Source: Helichrysum umbraculigerum (taxonomy: Eukaryota > Streptophyta > Magnoliopsida > Asterales > Asteraceae). Taken from it: a stretch of DNA of 64,000 nt. Where the stretch lies: positions 25,561,679-25,625,678 of the forward strand of contig CATIUR010000005.1 in NCBI GenBank assembly GCA_949592205.1, given 5' to 3'. Position numbers and translations under genes: made by a program. The stretch's first letter is position 1. Each line of letters begins with the position of its first letter. Under the pieces are notes generated by a model, which saw only the letters and a list, made by a program, of their open reading frames with translations, was not told the origin of the DNA and did no database searches. This document shows, in pieces, positions 35,246-49,472 of the stretch.

Positions 35246-36703
35246 TACGGCCATGGAGGTACTGGAAAGACATTTCTATGGAAAACCATCATTTCGGCGT
35301 TACGAGCAGCCGAAAAAATTGTACTAGCTGTTGCGTCTTCTGGGATTGCATCCCTACTCCTGCCCTCAGGGAGAACAGCGCATTCTCGATTCAAAATTCC
35401 CATCGACCTTACAAATGACTCAACTTGTCATGTTAAGAAAAATACACAACTAGCTCGCTTGCTCCTTGAAACAGAACTGATTGTTTGGGATGAGGCACCT
35501 ATGAATGATAGGAATTGTTTTGAGGCATTAAATAAGACGCTTAGAGATATACTTGACGAGCCAACCAAAACTTTTGGCGGTAAGTCTGTTCTTCTAGGTG
35601 GGGACTTCAGGCAGACTTTGCCAATAAAACCCAAAGGTCTGAAACCGGACATCATAGCTTCATCTATAGTTGAATCATCATTGTGGAGACATTTTAGAAT
35701 ATGCAAATTGTCTCAGAATATGAGGCTTCTTCAACCCAATATTACATTGGCAGAAAAACATGAAATTGAAGATTTCTCATCGTGGTTGTTACAGATTGGT
35801 GATGGTCGCATTGGTGTTGATGACCCAGATGATCCTACCGATACAAAGTGGGTTGAGATACCAGAAAAGTTTTTAATAACTGATGATGACAACGCTCTCA
35901 CAAAACTGATTCAATTTATATACAGCAATGATATTCTTCAAAACCCAAGTGCATATATGTTCTGTGATAGAGCTATTGTCTGTCCCAAAAATAAAACTGC
36001 AGCTGAGATTAATAAAATTATTCTAGATATTTTACCGGGAAAACCTTCATTTTATCTAAGTGTTGATTCACTTATTCCACATGCAAATGATAAGGGTGAT
36101 TCAGAGATTCTTTACCCATCTGAATATCTGAATCATCTCAGCTACAATGGACTTCCCAATCATTCGCTTGAATTAAAGGTCGGCTGTCCTGTTATCTTGC
36201 TACGCAACATCAGTCAAACAGCTGGTCTCTGCAACGGAACTAGAATGATTATTACGCAATTATTTCCTACAATCATTGAGGCAAAGATTATTACCGGAAT
36301 ACAGATTGGCCACAAAGTTTACATTCCCCGAATTACCTTAGATTACAACGACAAAGAATTACCCTTTGTATTGAAAAGAAAGCAGTTTCCAATCAGGCTT
36401 TGCTACGCCATGACGATTAACAAAAGTCAAGGACAATCACTAAACAAGATAGGAATTTATCTCCCAAAGCCCATTTTTGGTCACGGCCAATTATATGTAG
36501 CATTATCACGGGCTACATCAGCTAACGGTCTTAAGATACTTATTAAGAAACAAGAACACCACCCATATAACTCAACCAAAAATATTGTTTATTCGGACTT
36601 CCTAAATAAATTAGAAATCCCTCCGGTTAGTCATAGAATAAAAGATCTAAATGCAAATCTTGATTTAACTTTGTTATTCACCATTTACCTTATTGACGAC
36701 TAA
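35246..36703 (+). pseudogene. Helitron Rep-helicase, C-terminal PIF1-type helicase
   Basis: Superfamily 1 DNA helicase domain that would unwind donor DNA during rolling-circle transposition. Visible motifs in order: Walker A GHGGTGKT (35249-35272), Walker B LIVWDEAPM, GGDFRQTLPI, INKSQGQSL and VALSRAT. The reading frame continues from codon GTA at 26951-26953 to TAC at 35246, so insertion B sits two codons before Walker A. The ORF's formal start at 35216 is LTR sequence and not a real start. This segment has no stop or frameshift of its own, but it is cut off from the Rep part. Confidence 0.92.
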
Positions 36704-36737
36704 CTTTTTGTCTTTCCTATCTTTCAGGTACATTAGC

Positions 36738-38141
<1,404 letters not shown>

Positions 38142-38374
38142 CTAATTGTAACATCCTCTCCGTTAGTCTGGTATTTTTCTATTTATAATTGCGTATTTAA
38201 TTGTTTTAAATAATTTTTGCGATATAATTGTTTAATTGTGAAACTTGGTGAAATAGGTCTTAGGACTTATTGTGGTTAATAGAATGTTGCTTGATTTAAA
38301 CTATTAAAGTTGACGGAACAATAAAATAAATTTCTCGCATTTAGTAATTAAGTTCCAGACAATAGATTTAGAGC

Positions 38375-38389
38375 GGGTATAAAATACCC
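38375..38389 (+). promoter_or_regulatory. Candidate LTR TATA box inside a small palindrome
   Basis: GGGTATAAAATACCC lies about 10 bases after the conserved GTTCCAGACAATA word, and a TATA-like sequence follows the same word in solo LTR B (about 27156). The arrangement fits a core promoter; activity is inferred. Confidence 0.55.
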
Positions 38390-38979
38390 AAAATGTTAAG
38401 TCGGCTTAAAAAGGGGCCGATCTTTATTTGGGGATCACTTTCCCAATTTCTTGTTTATTTTCATTTTCTTTCAAACAAAACCAATAAACCCTAACTTAAA
38501 AACTTTAGATTAAATCATCAATTGGAAGTAGAATTGAAGTGTGATCTTTGGCTTGTATCATCCTCATCATCCTCTAGTTGCCATCATCTTGTTCTTCCTT
38601 TCCTTGTAAGTGATTTTAGTGCATAACCTTAATTTTTAGAATAAGTGATGAAATTGATAATTTGAGATGATTCTTGAGTTTGTATGGTAATTACTTGTGA
38701 TCTATGATGCTATATGATGATTCTTGGTTAGTTATATGGATTAAATCCATGTTCTCAAATCATAATTGAAACTAGTTTGAAATTTAAATGGGTTTTATGA
38801 TTTGGTATGAATTTGATGATAGATGATGTTTATTGAAGTTGTTAGTAGATATAGGATGTTACTTTGATGTTAAAAACATAGGTTGGTCGAGTTTGGTATG
38901 TGGAGAATCGATTTTGGTAATTAGAATTCGTGCAGAGTTTAAACTCTGCTGTTGCTGCTGTAACTGAAGATCAACCTGG

Positions 38980-39172
38980 CGGGTCCTGACTCTTAGCCGG
39001 CGGCTAAACAGACTAGCCGGCGGTCAGAGGACCCAAGCCGGCGGGTTTCATATGCTTCAAAACGCGATTTAGTTCTGTTGATGGAAAAATAAATATACCC
39101 AGCGGTTTACACATGGTAGCCGGCGGCTACTAGACTTAGCCGGCGGCTAAGTGAGCCAAGCCGGCGGCTTCG
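38980..39172. repeat. GCCGGCGGC motif cluster in array LTR 1
   Basis: Six or more TAGCCGGCGGCTA/AAGCCGGCGGCTT-like words, mostly imperfect palindromes. Matching clusters are at about 44643-44835 and 50306-50498. Confidence 0.88.
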
Positions 39173-40381
39173 GGCTGTTTTCAGGGCATTATTCGTTTTT
39201 AGTTTTTAAAACCTTTCGAGTGTTAGTACATGTAATTATTTGACGTATTATGATTATGTGTATGATTAGTAGTTGTTAATATAAGCGTTTAGAATAATGA
39301 ACTCCAAATGTGTCGAACTTTTTATAAGTTATATTTGGACGATAACGATTACTAACTTTTATTTGATGTTGAATCTCAGATCCTCCGAAAGATAACGTTG
39401 CCCCGAGAATCTGAGTTAGTGAAGACGAAGGTATTGGTGAGTGGATTCAAAACTCACCGTTTGGCTTAGTTGTAATCATTTGATTACAACGGGTAAACGT
39501 AGACTTGATTATTGAGTTGATTAGTTATTACTGTTGGTTATATTCATATATGTGCTTTGTGTGGCCTTCGGGCATTGTTGTTAATGAGGTCAACTAGTTG
39601 ATGAACTGTTGGTTGGACTAGTGGGTTGTTGTGTGAACGGTACAGGGATGTACTTCATTTGTTGTGTGTGCTGAACTGTACCTAAGTATGATAAACACTA
39701 GCTATCGGTCTCGTCCGTTATGGCCATACGGATATGTTTGGATAAGTGATCTCGGGGAGCCGCCCGGGTGCTAAGGTTATCCCCGGATCTACCGATCCTC
39801 ATTAAGTTGTTGTTAACTGTTGTGTTGGCTAATATTTGTTGTAGTTAATTGGTTTAGCTAAGTTGAATGTTGGGTGTTGGATTTACTCACTTAGCTATGT
39901 GCTAATCCCTCGTTGTTACTTCCTGCAGACTTTTGTTTTGTGCATGCGGGTGGGTAGCAGGAAGGTCAAACCTTGGAAGCATGGAATGTTTGATATTCAA
40001 GCTACTCTGATTATTTTTGTAACCACTCTGTTTAGCTCATATAATACCCCGTCATGCTAATCTTTTGAATCAAGTTTTAAATCGTAGTAACTTAACCATC
40101 TAAACTGTTTTGGTACTTTGGAAAAATATGTAATGAAGTATTGTGTTTTAATTACCTGCGCTTCCGTATTATCTTTAATATTACTATTAGGAAATGAGGG
40201 GTGTTATAAATTGGTATCAGAGCATAGTTTTGGGAAAATTGTTCATTGTTGAATGATCAATCCCAAAACTCGAGCGTGATATATCAAACATTCTTGGGTA
40301 TGGGATTAGTATTGGTTGACGGTAGTTAGTATTGAGATGCTAACGATTAACAAAGTTCAAGTGTTGTGTTGAATTTCAGAA

Positions 40382-43300
40382 ATGGCAGATAACGAACCAC
40401 CGACCACCAACCCCAATAATGCCTCCAGGATTGTCGCTCCTCAAATTGGGACTCATACCGAGCAACACGATCATAATGGTACTTCTCAACCAACCGGACA
40501 ACAATCTAACCGAGACGAGTATATTCATGAGATGGAAGACGAGTTAGTATTTCTTAGGGAATTCAAGAGGAAAGCTGAGGAAGCTGCGACTAGATAGTTA
40601 TTTCAACAAACCCCGGTCTTTGGTTCTAGTTCATCCTCTCAGTCAGAAAAGAAGTGTTCATACAAGACTTTTATGGCTAGTCGACCACCGGAATTTCAGG
40701 GAAGTAAAAATCTTACGGTAACGTTAAATTGGTTGAGAGATATGGAACGCAAGTTTGATGTGACTTGCTGTGATGAGGAGTTTAAAGTCAAGTATGCGGT
40801 TCAATGCATGAAGGATGATGCTATGGTTTGGTGGGATTCTGTTACCGGACATTTGACGCACCAACAAAAGGAAGCTATTACTTGGTCCCAATTTCATCAG
40901 GCTGTTCGTAATCAATATTGTTCGGATTTTGATATTGCTAGGATTCGAAGAGAGTTTGTGAATCTTCGATTAAAAGATGACATGACTATTGATGAATTGA
41001 TTTCGCAGTTTACGGATAAGCTTAGGTTTGTGCAACAATGGGTTCCTGATGAGAAGACCCAGATAGAACAGTTTGTGGATGCTTTACCGGATAACTACCG
41101 TACGGTTGTGAGATTGGCTAAGGATTTATCGCATGCTTTCAATCTTGCAAGATCCACCGATAGTGATCTAAGGGGTTTACGATTATGGCAAGGAAGGGAT
41201 ACCACTTTCCAAAGAGCAAGAACTGAATCGTCGGGTAAGAATAAATCTAAGTGGCAAGGGAATCGGCAGGGAGGTAAGAAATTTGTTGGAAGAAGTAGTC
41301 CTTCAGGAAGTTCCAATAGTTCCAACTGGTGTAGTTCGTGTAGGTCTCGGCATAATGGTCCGTGTACGGCTCAGACAAACAAATGTATGAAGTGTGGTGA
41401 ATTAAGACATGAGATAAAGAGTTGCCGTTATCCAAATTTTGTTTGCTGGACTTGTAAGAAAGAAGGGCATAGGGTTGGTCAATGTCCGGAGGCAAGGTCG
41501 ACGGGGTCGGGTTCGGTCGGGAGTTCGGGATCTTCCGGTCAGAAAAGAAAGAACCCTCCTCCAGCAACCAGTAGGGCCTTCCAAATGACGGTTGATGAGG
41601 CCGTGCATACTGAAGATGTTATCACTGGTACATTTCTTATAAACTCTGTACCTGCACGTGTATTGTTTGATTCGGGTGCTAATTGTACTTTCATTTCTGT
41701 GCAATTTTGTGATAAGTTGAAATTAGCCCCTACTGTGATAACAAAGCCTATAGAAGTAGAAATAGTTAGTGGTAAGTTAGTTCCTGTTACCACCTCGGTG
41801 ACTGGAGCTAATATTACTATTGATGATCATGTTTTTCCTATTTCCTTCTTGTTGATGCCAATCCCTAGTTTCGATGTAATAATTGGTATGGATTGGTTGA
41901 GTCAAAATAAGGCTAGTATTGATTGTCATCAGAAGTGGGTTAGGATCCCAATCTCCGAAGGGTCATACGTTGTGGCTCGAGGAGAACGGGACGGTGTAGC
42001 TATTCCTCTGATTTCTTTGATGAAAGCTAGGAAGTCATTGTCAAAAGGTTGCGAGTCATACCTAGCCTATGTAGTCGATGGCAAATTAGAAAGGAAAACT
42101 GTTTCAGATGTTCCGGTTGTTAGTGAGTACCCCGATGTGTTTCCCGATGAATTGTCTGGGTTACCACCAGTTAGGGAAGTAGAATTCAGAATTGATCTTG
42201 TTCCGGGATCATCGCCGATTGCTAAAGCTCCCTATAGGTTAGCTCCTTCGGAAATCCGTGAAATGATGAATCAGATTCAGGAGTTGTGGGATAAAGGTTT
42301 TATCAGACCTAGTTCCTCGCCGTGGGGTGCACCAGTGTTGTTCTTGAAAAAGAAAGATGGGTCGTTGCGGATGTGTATTGATTATAGGGAATTAAATAAG
42401 AGGACTGTGAAGAACAAGTATCCATTGCCTAGAATAGATGATTTGTTTAATCAGTTACAGGGTTCTTCGGTATACTCAAAAATTGATTTGAGGTCGGGTT
42501 ATCATCAAGTTCGTGTTCATGAACAAGATATACCTAAAACTGCTTTCCGAACCAGGTATGGGCATTATGAATTTCTGGTTATGCCTTTTGGTTTAACAAA
42601 TGCACCAGCGGTATTTATGGATTTGATGAACCGTGTGTGTCAACCATTCTTGGATAAATTTGTGATTGTTTTCATTGATGATATACTTGTTTATTCGAAA
42701 TCTGAAACTGAGCATGCCACGCATTTGAGATTGGTTCTTGAAACATTGAGACGAGAACAGTTGTATGCAAAGTTTTCCAAATGTGAATTCTGGATTCGAG
42801 AAGTTCAGTTTTTGGGTCATATAATTTGTCAAGATGGTATGAAAGTGGATCCATCAAAAGTTGCAGCTGTGATGAATTGGAATGCGCCGAAATCTGTTTC
42901 TGAGATAAGGAGTTTCCTTGGGTTAGCGGGATATTATCGAAAATTTATCAAAGATTTTTCTAAGATAGCCGGTCCGTTAACCAAACTAACCCGTAAAGAT
43001 GAGAAGTATGTGTGGACTGATCAACAGGAGCAAGCTTTTCAGACATTGAAACAATCATTGTGTCAGACACCGATTTTAGCATTACCAGAAGGTACCGATG
43101 ATTTTGTAGTTTATTGCGACGCTTCATATTCGGGTTTGGGTTGTGTTTTAATGCAAAGGGATAGAGTTATCGCTTATGCTTCTCGACAGTTGAAACCACA
43201 TGAGAAGAACTATCCTACGCATGATTTAGAACTCGCAGCAGTTGTATTTGCCCTAAAACTTTGGAGACATTACTTATATGGGACTCGATGTGTTGTTTGT

Positions 43301-43759
43301 ACTGATCATAAGAGTTTGCAGTATGTGTTCTCCCAGAAAGAATTGAATATGCGGCAGAGACGATGGTTAGAATTGATAAAAGATTATGATTGTGAAATTA
43401 GATACCATCCGGGCAAAGCTAATGTGGTCGCCGATGCTTTAAGTCGAAAGAATACACCTGATCGAGCTTTCTATTTAAAAGTGAATGTTTCCTCGGATTT
43501 GATTGATCAAATTAAAGTTGTACAACTTGAAGCATTGAAATACCAGAATCTGAAGTCCGAACTCATGTTAAAACGCAAGGACAAATTAGATGATGATTCA
43601 AGGGGATTAAAGACTTATCAGTCTCGTGTTTGGATTCCTTCCATTGGTGGTATTCGGGATTTGATTCTGAATGAAGCTCATAAGTCACGAATGTCAATTC
43701 ATCCGGGTAGTACTCGAATGTATAATGATTTGAAACCGTTGTACTGGTGCCAACAATGA
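40382..43759 (+). pseudogene. Truncated gag-pol, array copy 1
   Basis: One frame of about 1,126 codons with a premature TAG at 40595-40597; the frame reopens and runs on to 43759. Domains in order: Retrotrans_gag, two CX2CX4HX4C zinc knuckles (the first reads CMKCGELRHEIKSC, with Arg where copy 2 has Gly), aspartic protease (LFDSGANCTFIS), reverse transcriptase (FIDDILVYSK), RNase H (YCDASYSGLGC) and only the His-His half of the integrase zinc domain. It stops in LYWCQQ, where a one-base loss shifts the frame; the TGA stop spans the junction with the copied Helitron exon. Integrase core and chromodomain are absent. Confidence 0.9.
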
Positions 43760-43809
43760 AATAGATGTCCTTTAGGCGACTTACTAGCTCTAAATCCCGC
43801 CCGACTAAT

Positions 43810-45871
43810 TGTAACATCCTCTCCGTTAGTCTGGTATTTTTCTATTTAAAATTGCGTATTTAATTGTTTTAAATAATTTTTGCGATATAATTGTTTAATT
43901 GTGAAACTTGGTGAAATAGGTCTTAGGACTTATTGTGGTTAATAAAATGTTGCTTGATTTAAACTATTAAAGTTGACGGAACAATAAAATAAATTTCTCG
44001 CATTTAGTAATTAAGTTCCAGACAATAGATTTAGAGCGGGTATAAAATACCCAAAATGTTAAGTCGGCTTAAAAAGGGGCCGATCTTTATTTGGGGATCA
44101 CTTTCCCAATTTCTTGTTTATTTTCATTTTCTTTCAAACAAAACCAATAAACCCTAACTTAAAAACTTTAGATTAAATCATCAATTGGAAGTAGAATTGA
44201 AGTGTGATCTTTGGCTTGTATCATCCTCATCATCCTCTAGTTGCCATCATCTTGTTCTTCCTTTCCTTGTAAGTGATTTTAGTGCATAACCTTAATTTTT
44301 AGAATAAGTGATGAAATTGATAATTTGAGATGATTCTTGAGTTTGTATGGTAATTACTTGTGATCTATGATGCTATATGATGATTCTTGGTTAGTTATAT
44401 GGATTAAATCCATGTTCTCAAATCATAATTGAAACTAGTTTGAAATTTAAATGGGTTTTATGATTTGGTATGAATTTGATGATAGATGATGTTTATTGAA
44501 GTTGTTAGTAGATATAGGATGTTACTTTGATGTTAAAAACATAGGTTGGTCGAGTTTGGTATGTGGAGAATCGATTTTGGTAATTAGAATTCGTGCAGAG
44601 TTTAAACTCTGCTGTTGCTGCTGTAACTGAAGATCAACCCGGCGGGTCCTGACCCTTAGCCGGCGGCTAAACAGCCTAGCCGGCGGTCAGAGGACCCAAG
44701 CCGGCGGGTTTCATATGCTTCAAAACGCGATTTAGTTCTGTTGATGGAAAAATAAATATACCCGGCAGTTTACACATGGTAGCCGGCGGCTACTAGACTT
44801 AGCCGGCGGCTAAGTGAGCCAAGCCGGCGGCTTCGGGCTGTTTTCAGGGCATTATTCGTTTTTAGTTTTTAAAACCTTTCGAGTGTTATTACATGTAATT
44901 ATTTGACGTATTATGATTATGTGTATGATTAGTAGTTGTTAATATAAGCGTTTAGAATAATGAACTCCAAATGTGTCGAACTTTTTATAAGTTATATTTG
45001 AACGATAACGATTACTAACTTTTATTTGATGTTGAATCTCAGATCCTCCGAAAGATAACGTTGCCCCGAGAATCTGAGTTAGTGAAGACGAAGGTATTGG
45101 TGAGTGGATTCAAAACTCACCGTTTGGCTTAGTTGTAATCATTTGATTACAACGGGTAAACGTAGACTTGATTATTGAGTTGATTAGTTATTACTGTTGG
45201 TTATATTCATATATGTGCTTTGTGTGGCCTTCGGGCATTGTTGTTAATGAGGTCAACTAGTTGATGAACTGTTGGTTGGGCTAGTGGGTTGTTGTGTGAA
45301 CGGTACAGGGATGTACTTCATTTGTTGTGTGTGCTGAACTGTACCTAAGTATGATAAACACTAGCTATCGGTCTCGTCCGTTATGGCCATACGGATATGT
45401 TTGGATAAGTGATCTCGGGGAGCCGCCCGGGTGCTAAGGTTATCCCCGGATCCACCGATCCTCATTAAGTTGTTGTTAACTGTTGTGTTGGCTAATATTT
45501 GTTGTAGTTAATTGGTTTAGCTAAGTTGAATGTTGGGTGTTGGATTTACTCACTTAGCTATGTGCTAATCCCTCGTTGTTACTTCCTGCAGACTTTTGTT
45601 TTGTGCATGCGGGTGGGTAGCAGGAAGGTCAAACCTTGGAAGCATGGAATGTTTGATATTCAAGCTACTCTGATTATTTTTGTAACCACTCTGTTTAGCT
45701 CATATAATACCCCGTCATGCGAATCTTTTGAATCAAGTTTTAAATCGTAGTAACTTAACCATCTAAACTGTTTTGGTACTTTGGAAAAATATGTAATGAA
45801 GTATTGTGTTTTAATTACCTGCGCTTCCGTATTATCTTTAATATTACTATTAGGAAATGAGGGGTGTTATA
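43810..45871 (+). repeat. Array LTR 2
   Basis: 2,062 bp, with about six substitutions by eye against LTR 3. It is followed after three bases by the primer-binding site at 45875-45886. ORF 45526-45750 is a shadow. Confidence 0.93.
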
Positions 45872-46044
45872 AATTGGTATCAGAGCATAGTTTTGGGAAA
45901 ATTGTTCATTGTTGAATGATCAATCCCAAAACTCGAGCGTGATATATCAAACATTCTTGGGTATGGGATTAGTATTGGTTGACGGTAGTTAGTATTGAGA
46001 TGCTAACGATTAACAAAGTTCAAGTGTTGTGTTGAATTTCAGAA

Positions 46045-49000
46045 ATGGCAGATAACGAACCACCGACCACCAACCCCAACAATGCCTCCAGGATTGTCGC
46101 TCCTCAAATTGGGACTCATACCGAGCAACACGATCATAATGGTACTTCTCAACCAACCGGACAACAATCTAACCAAGACGAGTATATTCATGAGATGGAA
46201 GACGAGTTAGTATTTCTTAGGGAATTCAAGAGGAAAGCTGAGGAAGCTGCGACTAGACAGTTATTTCAACAAACCCCGGTCTTTGGTTCTAGTTCATCCT
46301 CTCAGTCAGAAAAGAAGTGTTCATACAAGACTTTTATGGCTAGTCGACCACCGGAATTTCAGGGAAGTAAAAATCCTACGGTAACGTTAAATTGGTTGAA
46401 AGATATGGAACGCAAGTTTGATGTGACTTGCTGTGATGAGGAGTTTAAAGTCAAGTATGCGGTTCAATGCATGAAGGATGATGCTATGGTTTGGTGGGAT
46501 TCTGTTACCGGACATTTGACGCACCAACAAAAGGAAGCTATTACTTGGTCCCAATTTCATCAGGCTGTTCGTAATCAATATTGTTCGGATTTTGATATTG
46601 CTAGGATTCGAAGAGAGTTTGTGAATCTTCGATTAAAAGATGACATGACTATTGATGAATTGATTTCGCAGTTTACGGATAAGCTTAGGTTTGTGCAACA
46701 ATGGGTTCCTGATGAGAAGACCCAGATAGAACAGTTTGTGGATGCTTTACCGGATAACTACCGTACGGTTGTGAGATTGGCTAAGGATTTATCGCATGCT
46801 TTCAATCTTGCAAGATCCACCGATAGTGATCTAAGGGGTTTACGATTATGGCAAGGAAGGGATACCACTTTCCAAAGAGCAAGAACTGAATCGTCGGGTA
46901 AGAATAAATCTAAGTGGCAAGGGAATCGGCAGGGAGGTAAGAAATTTGTTGGAAGAAGTAGTCCTTCAGGAAGTTCCAATAGTTCCAACTGGTGTAGTTC
47001 GTGTAGGTCTCGGCATAATGGTCCGTGTACGGCTCAGACAAACAAATGTATGAAGTGTGGTGAATTAGGACATGAGATAAAGAGTTGCCGTTATCCAAAT
47101 TTTGTTTGCTGGACTTGTAAGAAAGAAGGGCATAGGGTTGGTCAATGTTCGGAGGCAAGGTCGACGGGGTCGGGTTCGGTCGGGAGTTCGGGATCTTCCG
47201 GTCAGAAAAGAAAGAACCCTCCTCCAGCAACCAGTAGGGCCTTCCAAATGACGGTTGATGAGGCCGTGCATACTGAAGATGTTATCACTGGTACATTTCT
47301 TATAAACTTTGTACCTGCACGTGTATTGTTTGATTCGGGTGCTAATTGTACTTTCATTTCTGTGCAATTTTGTGATAAGTTGAAATTAGCCCCTACTGTG
47401 ATAACAAAGCCTATAGAAGTAGAAATAGTTAGTGGTAAGTTAGTTCCTGTTACCACCTCGGTGACTGGAGCTAATATTACTATTGATGATCATGTTTTTC
47501 CTATTTCCTTCTTGTTGATGCCAATCCCTAGTTTCGATGTAATAATTGGTATGGATTGGTTGAGTCAAAATAAGGCTAGTATTGATTGTCATCAGAAGTG
47601 GGTTAGGATCCCAATCTCCGAAGGGTCATACGTTGTGGCTCGAGGAGAACGGGACGGTGTAGCTATTCCTCTGATTTCTTTGATGAAAGCTAGGAAGTCA
47701 TTGTCAAAAGGTTGCGAGTCATACCTAGCCTATGTAGTCGATGGCAAATTAGAAAGGAAAACTGTTTCAGATGTTCCGGTTGTTAGTGAGTACCCCGATG
47801 TGTTTCCCGATGAATTGCCTGGGTTACCACCAGTTAGGGAAGTAGAATTCAGAATTGATCTTGTTCCGGGATCATCGCCGATTGCTAAAGCTCCCTATAG
47901 GTTAGCTCCTTCGGAAATCCGTGAAATGATGAATCAGATTCAGGAGTTGTTGGATAAAGGTTTTATCAGACCTAGTTCCTCGCCGTGGGGTGCACCAGTG
48001 TTGTTCGTGAAAAAGAAAGATGGGTCGTTGCGGATGTGTATTGATTATAGGGAATTAAATAAGAGGACTGTGAAGAACAAGTATCCATTGCCTAGAATAG
48101 ATGATTTGTTTGATCAGTTACAGGGTTCTTCGGTATACTCAAAAATTGATTTGAGGTCTGGTTATCATCAAGTTCGTGTTCATGAACAAGATATACCTAA
48201 AACTGCTTTCCGAACCAGGTATGGGCATTATGAATTTCTGGTTATGCCTTTTGGTTTAACAAATGCACCAGCGGTATTTATGGATTTGATGAACCGTGTG
48301 TGTCAACCATTCTTGGATAAATTTGTGATTGTTTTCATTGATGATATACTTGTTTATTCGAAATCTGAAACTGAGCATGCCACGCATTTGAGATTGGTTC
48401 TTGAAACATTGAGACGGGAACAGTTGTATGCAAAGTTTTCCAAATGTTAATTCTGGATTCGAGAAGTTCAGTTTTTGGGTCATATAATTTGTCAAGATGG
48501 TATGAAAGTGGATCCATCAAAAGTTGCAGCTGTGATGAATTGGAATGCGCCGAAATCTGTTTCTGAGATAAGGAGTTTCCTTGGGTTAGCGGGATATTAT
48601 CGAAAATTTATCAAAGATTTTTCTAAGATAGCCGGTCCGTTAACCAAACTAACCCGTAAAGATGAGAAGTATGTGTGGACTGATCAACATGAGCAAGCTT
48701 TTCAGACATTGAAACAATCATTGTGTCAGACACCGATTTTAGCATTACCAGAAGGTACCGATGATTTTGTAGTTTATTGCGACGCTTCATATTCGGGTTT
48801 GGGTTGTGTTTTAATGCAAAGGGATAGAGTTATCGCTTATGCTTCTCGACAGTTGAAACCACATGAGAAGAACTATCCTACGCATGATTTAGAACTCGCA
48901 GCAGTTGTATTTGCCCTAAAACTTTGGAGACATTACTTATATGGGACTCGATGTGTTGTTTGTACTGATCATAAGAGTTTGCAGTATGTGTTCTCCCAGA

Positions 49001-49422
49001 AAGAATTGAATATGCGGCAGAGACGATGGTTAGAATTGATAAAAGATTATGATTGTGAAATTAGATACCATCCGGGCAAAGCTAATGTGGTCGCCGATGC
49101 TTTAAGTCGAAAGAATACACCTGATCGAGCTTTCTATTTAAAAGTGAATGTTTCCTCGGATTTGATTGATCAAATTAAAGTTGTACAACTTGAAGCATTG
49201 AAAGACCAGAATCTGAAGTCCGAACTCATGTTAAAACGCAAGGACAAATTAGATGATGATTCAAGGGGATTAAAGACTTATCAGTCTCGTGTTTGGATTC
49301 CTTCCATTGGTGGTATTCGGGATTTGATTCTGAATGAAGCTCATAAGTCACGAATGTCAATTCATCCGGGTAGTACTCGAATGTATAATGATTTGAAACC
49401 GTTGTACTGGTGCCAACAATGA
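46045..49422 (+). pseudogene. Truncated gag-pol, array copy 2
   Basis: Same frame and length as copy 1 and nearly identical in sequence. Here the gag stop of copy 1 is absent (CAG in place of TAG), but a different TAA at 48448-48450 interrupts the frame after KFSKC, between RT and RNase H; the frame continues through the 48475-49422 ORF. Approximate codon positions: zinc knuckles 334-380, protease DSG 430, RT FIDD 764, RNase H 912, integrase His pair 1099-1106. The one-base loss and the junction at the 3' end are the same as in copy 1, so both arose before amplification. Confidence 0.9.
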
Positions 49423-49472
49423 AATAGATGTCCTTTAGGCGACTTACTAGCTCTAAATCCCGCCCGACTAAT

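Larger units (their letters stand above)
38147..40208 (+). repeat. Array LTR 1
   Basis: 2,062 bp, TGTAACATCC ... GGGGTGTTATA. It holds the GTTCCAGACAATA word (38352-38364), a palindromic TATA motif GGGTATAAAATACCC (38375-38389) that is a candidate promoter core, and the GCCGGCGGC cluster (about 38980-39172). I count about eight substitutions against LTR 3. ORF 39863-40060 is a shadow. Confidence 0.93.

Noticed and set aside
40724..43817. Antisense ORFs within gag-pol (and twins at 46387-49480)
   Set aside because: They overlap a frame with clear protein motifs and show none of their own.
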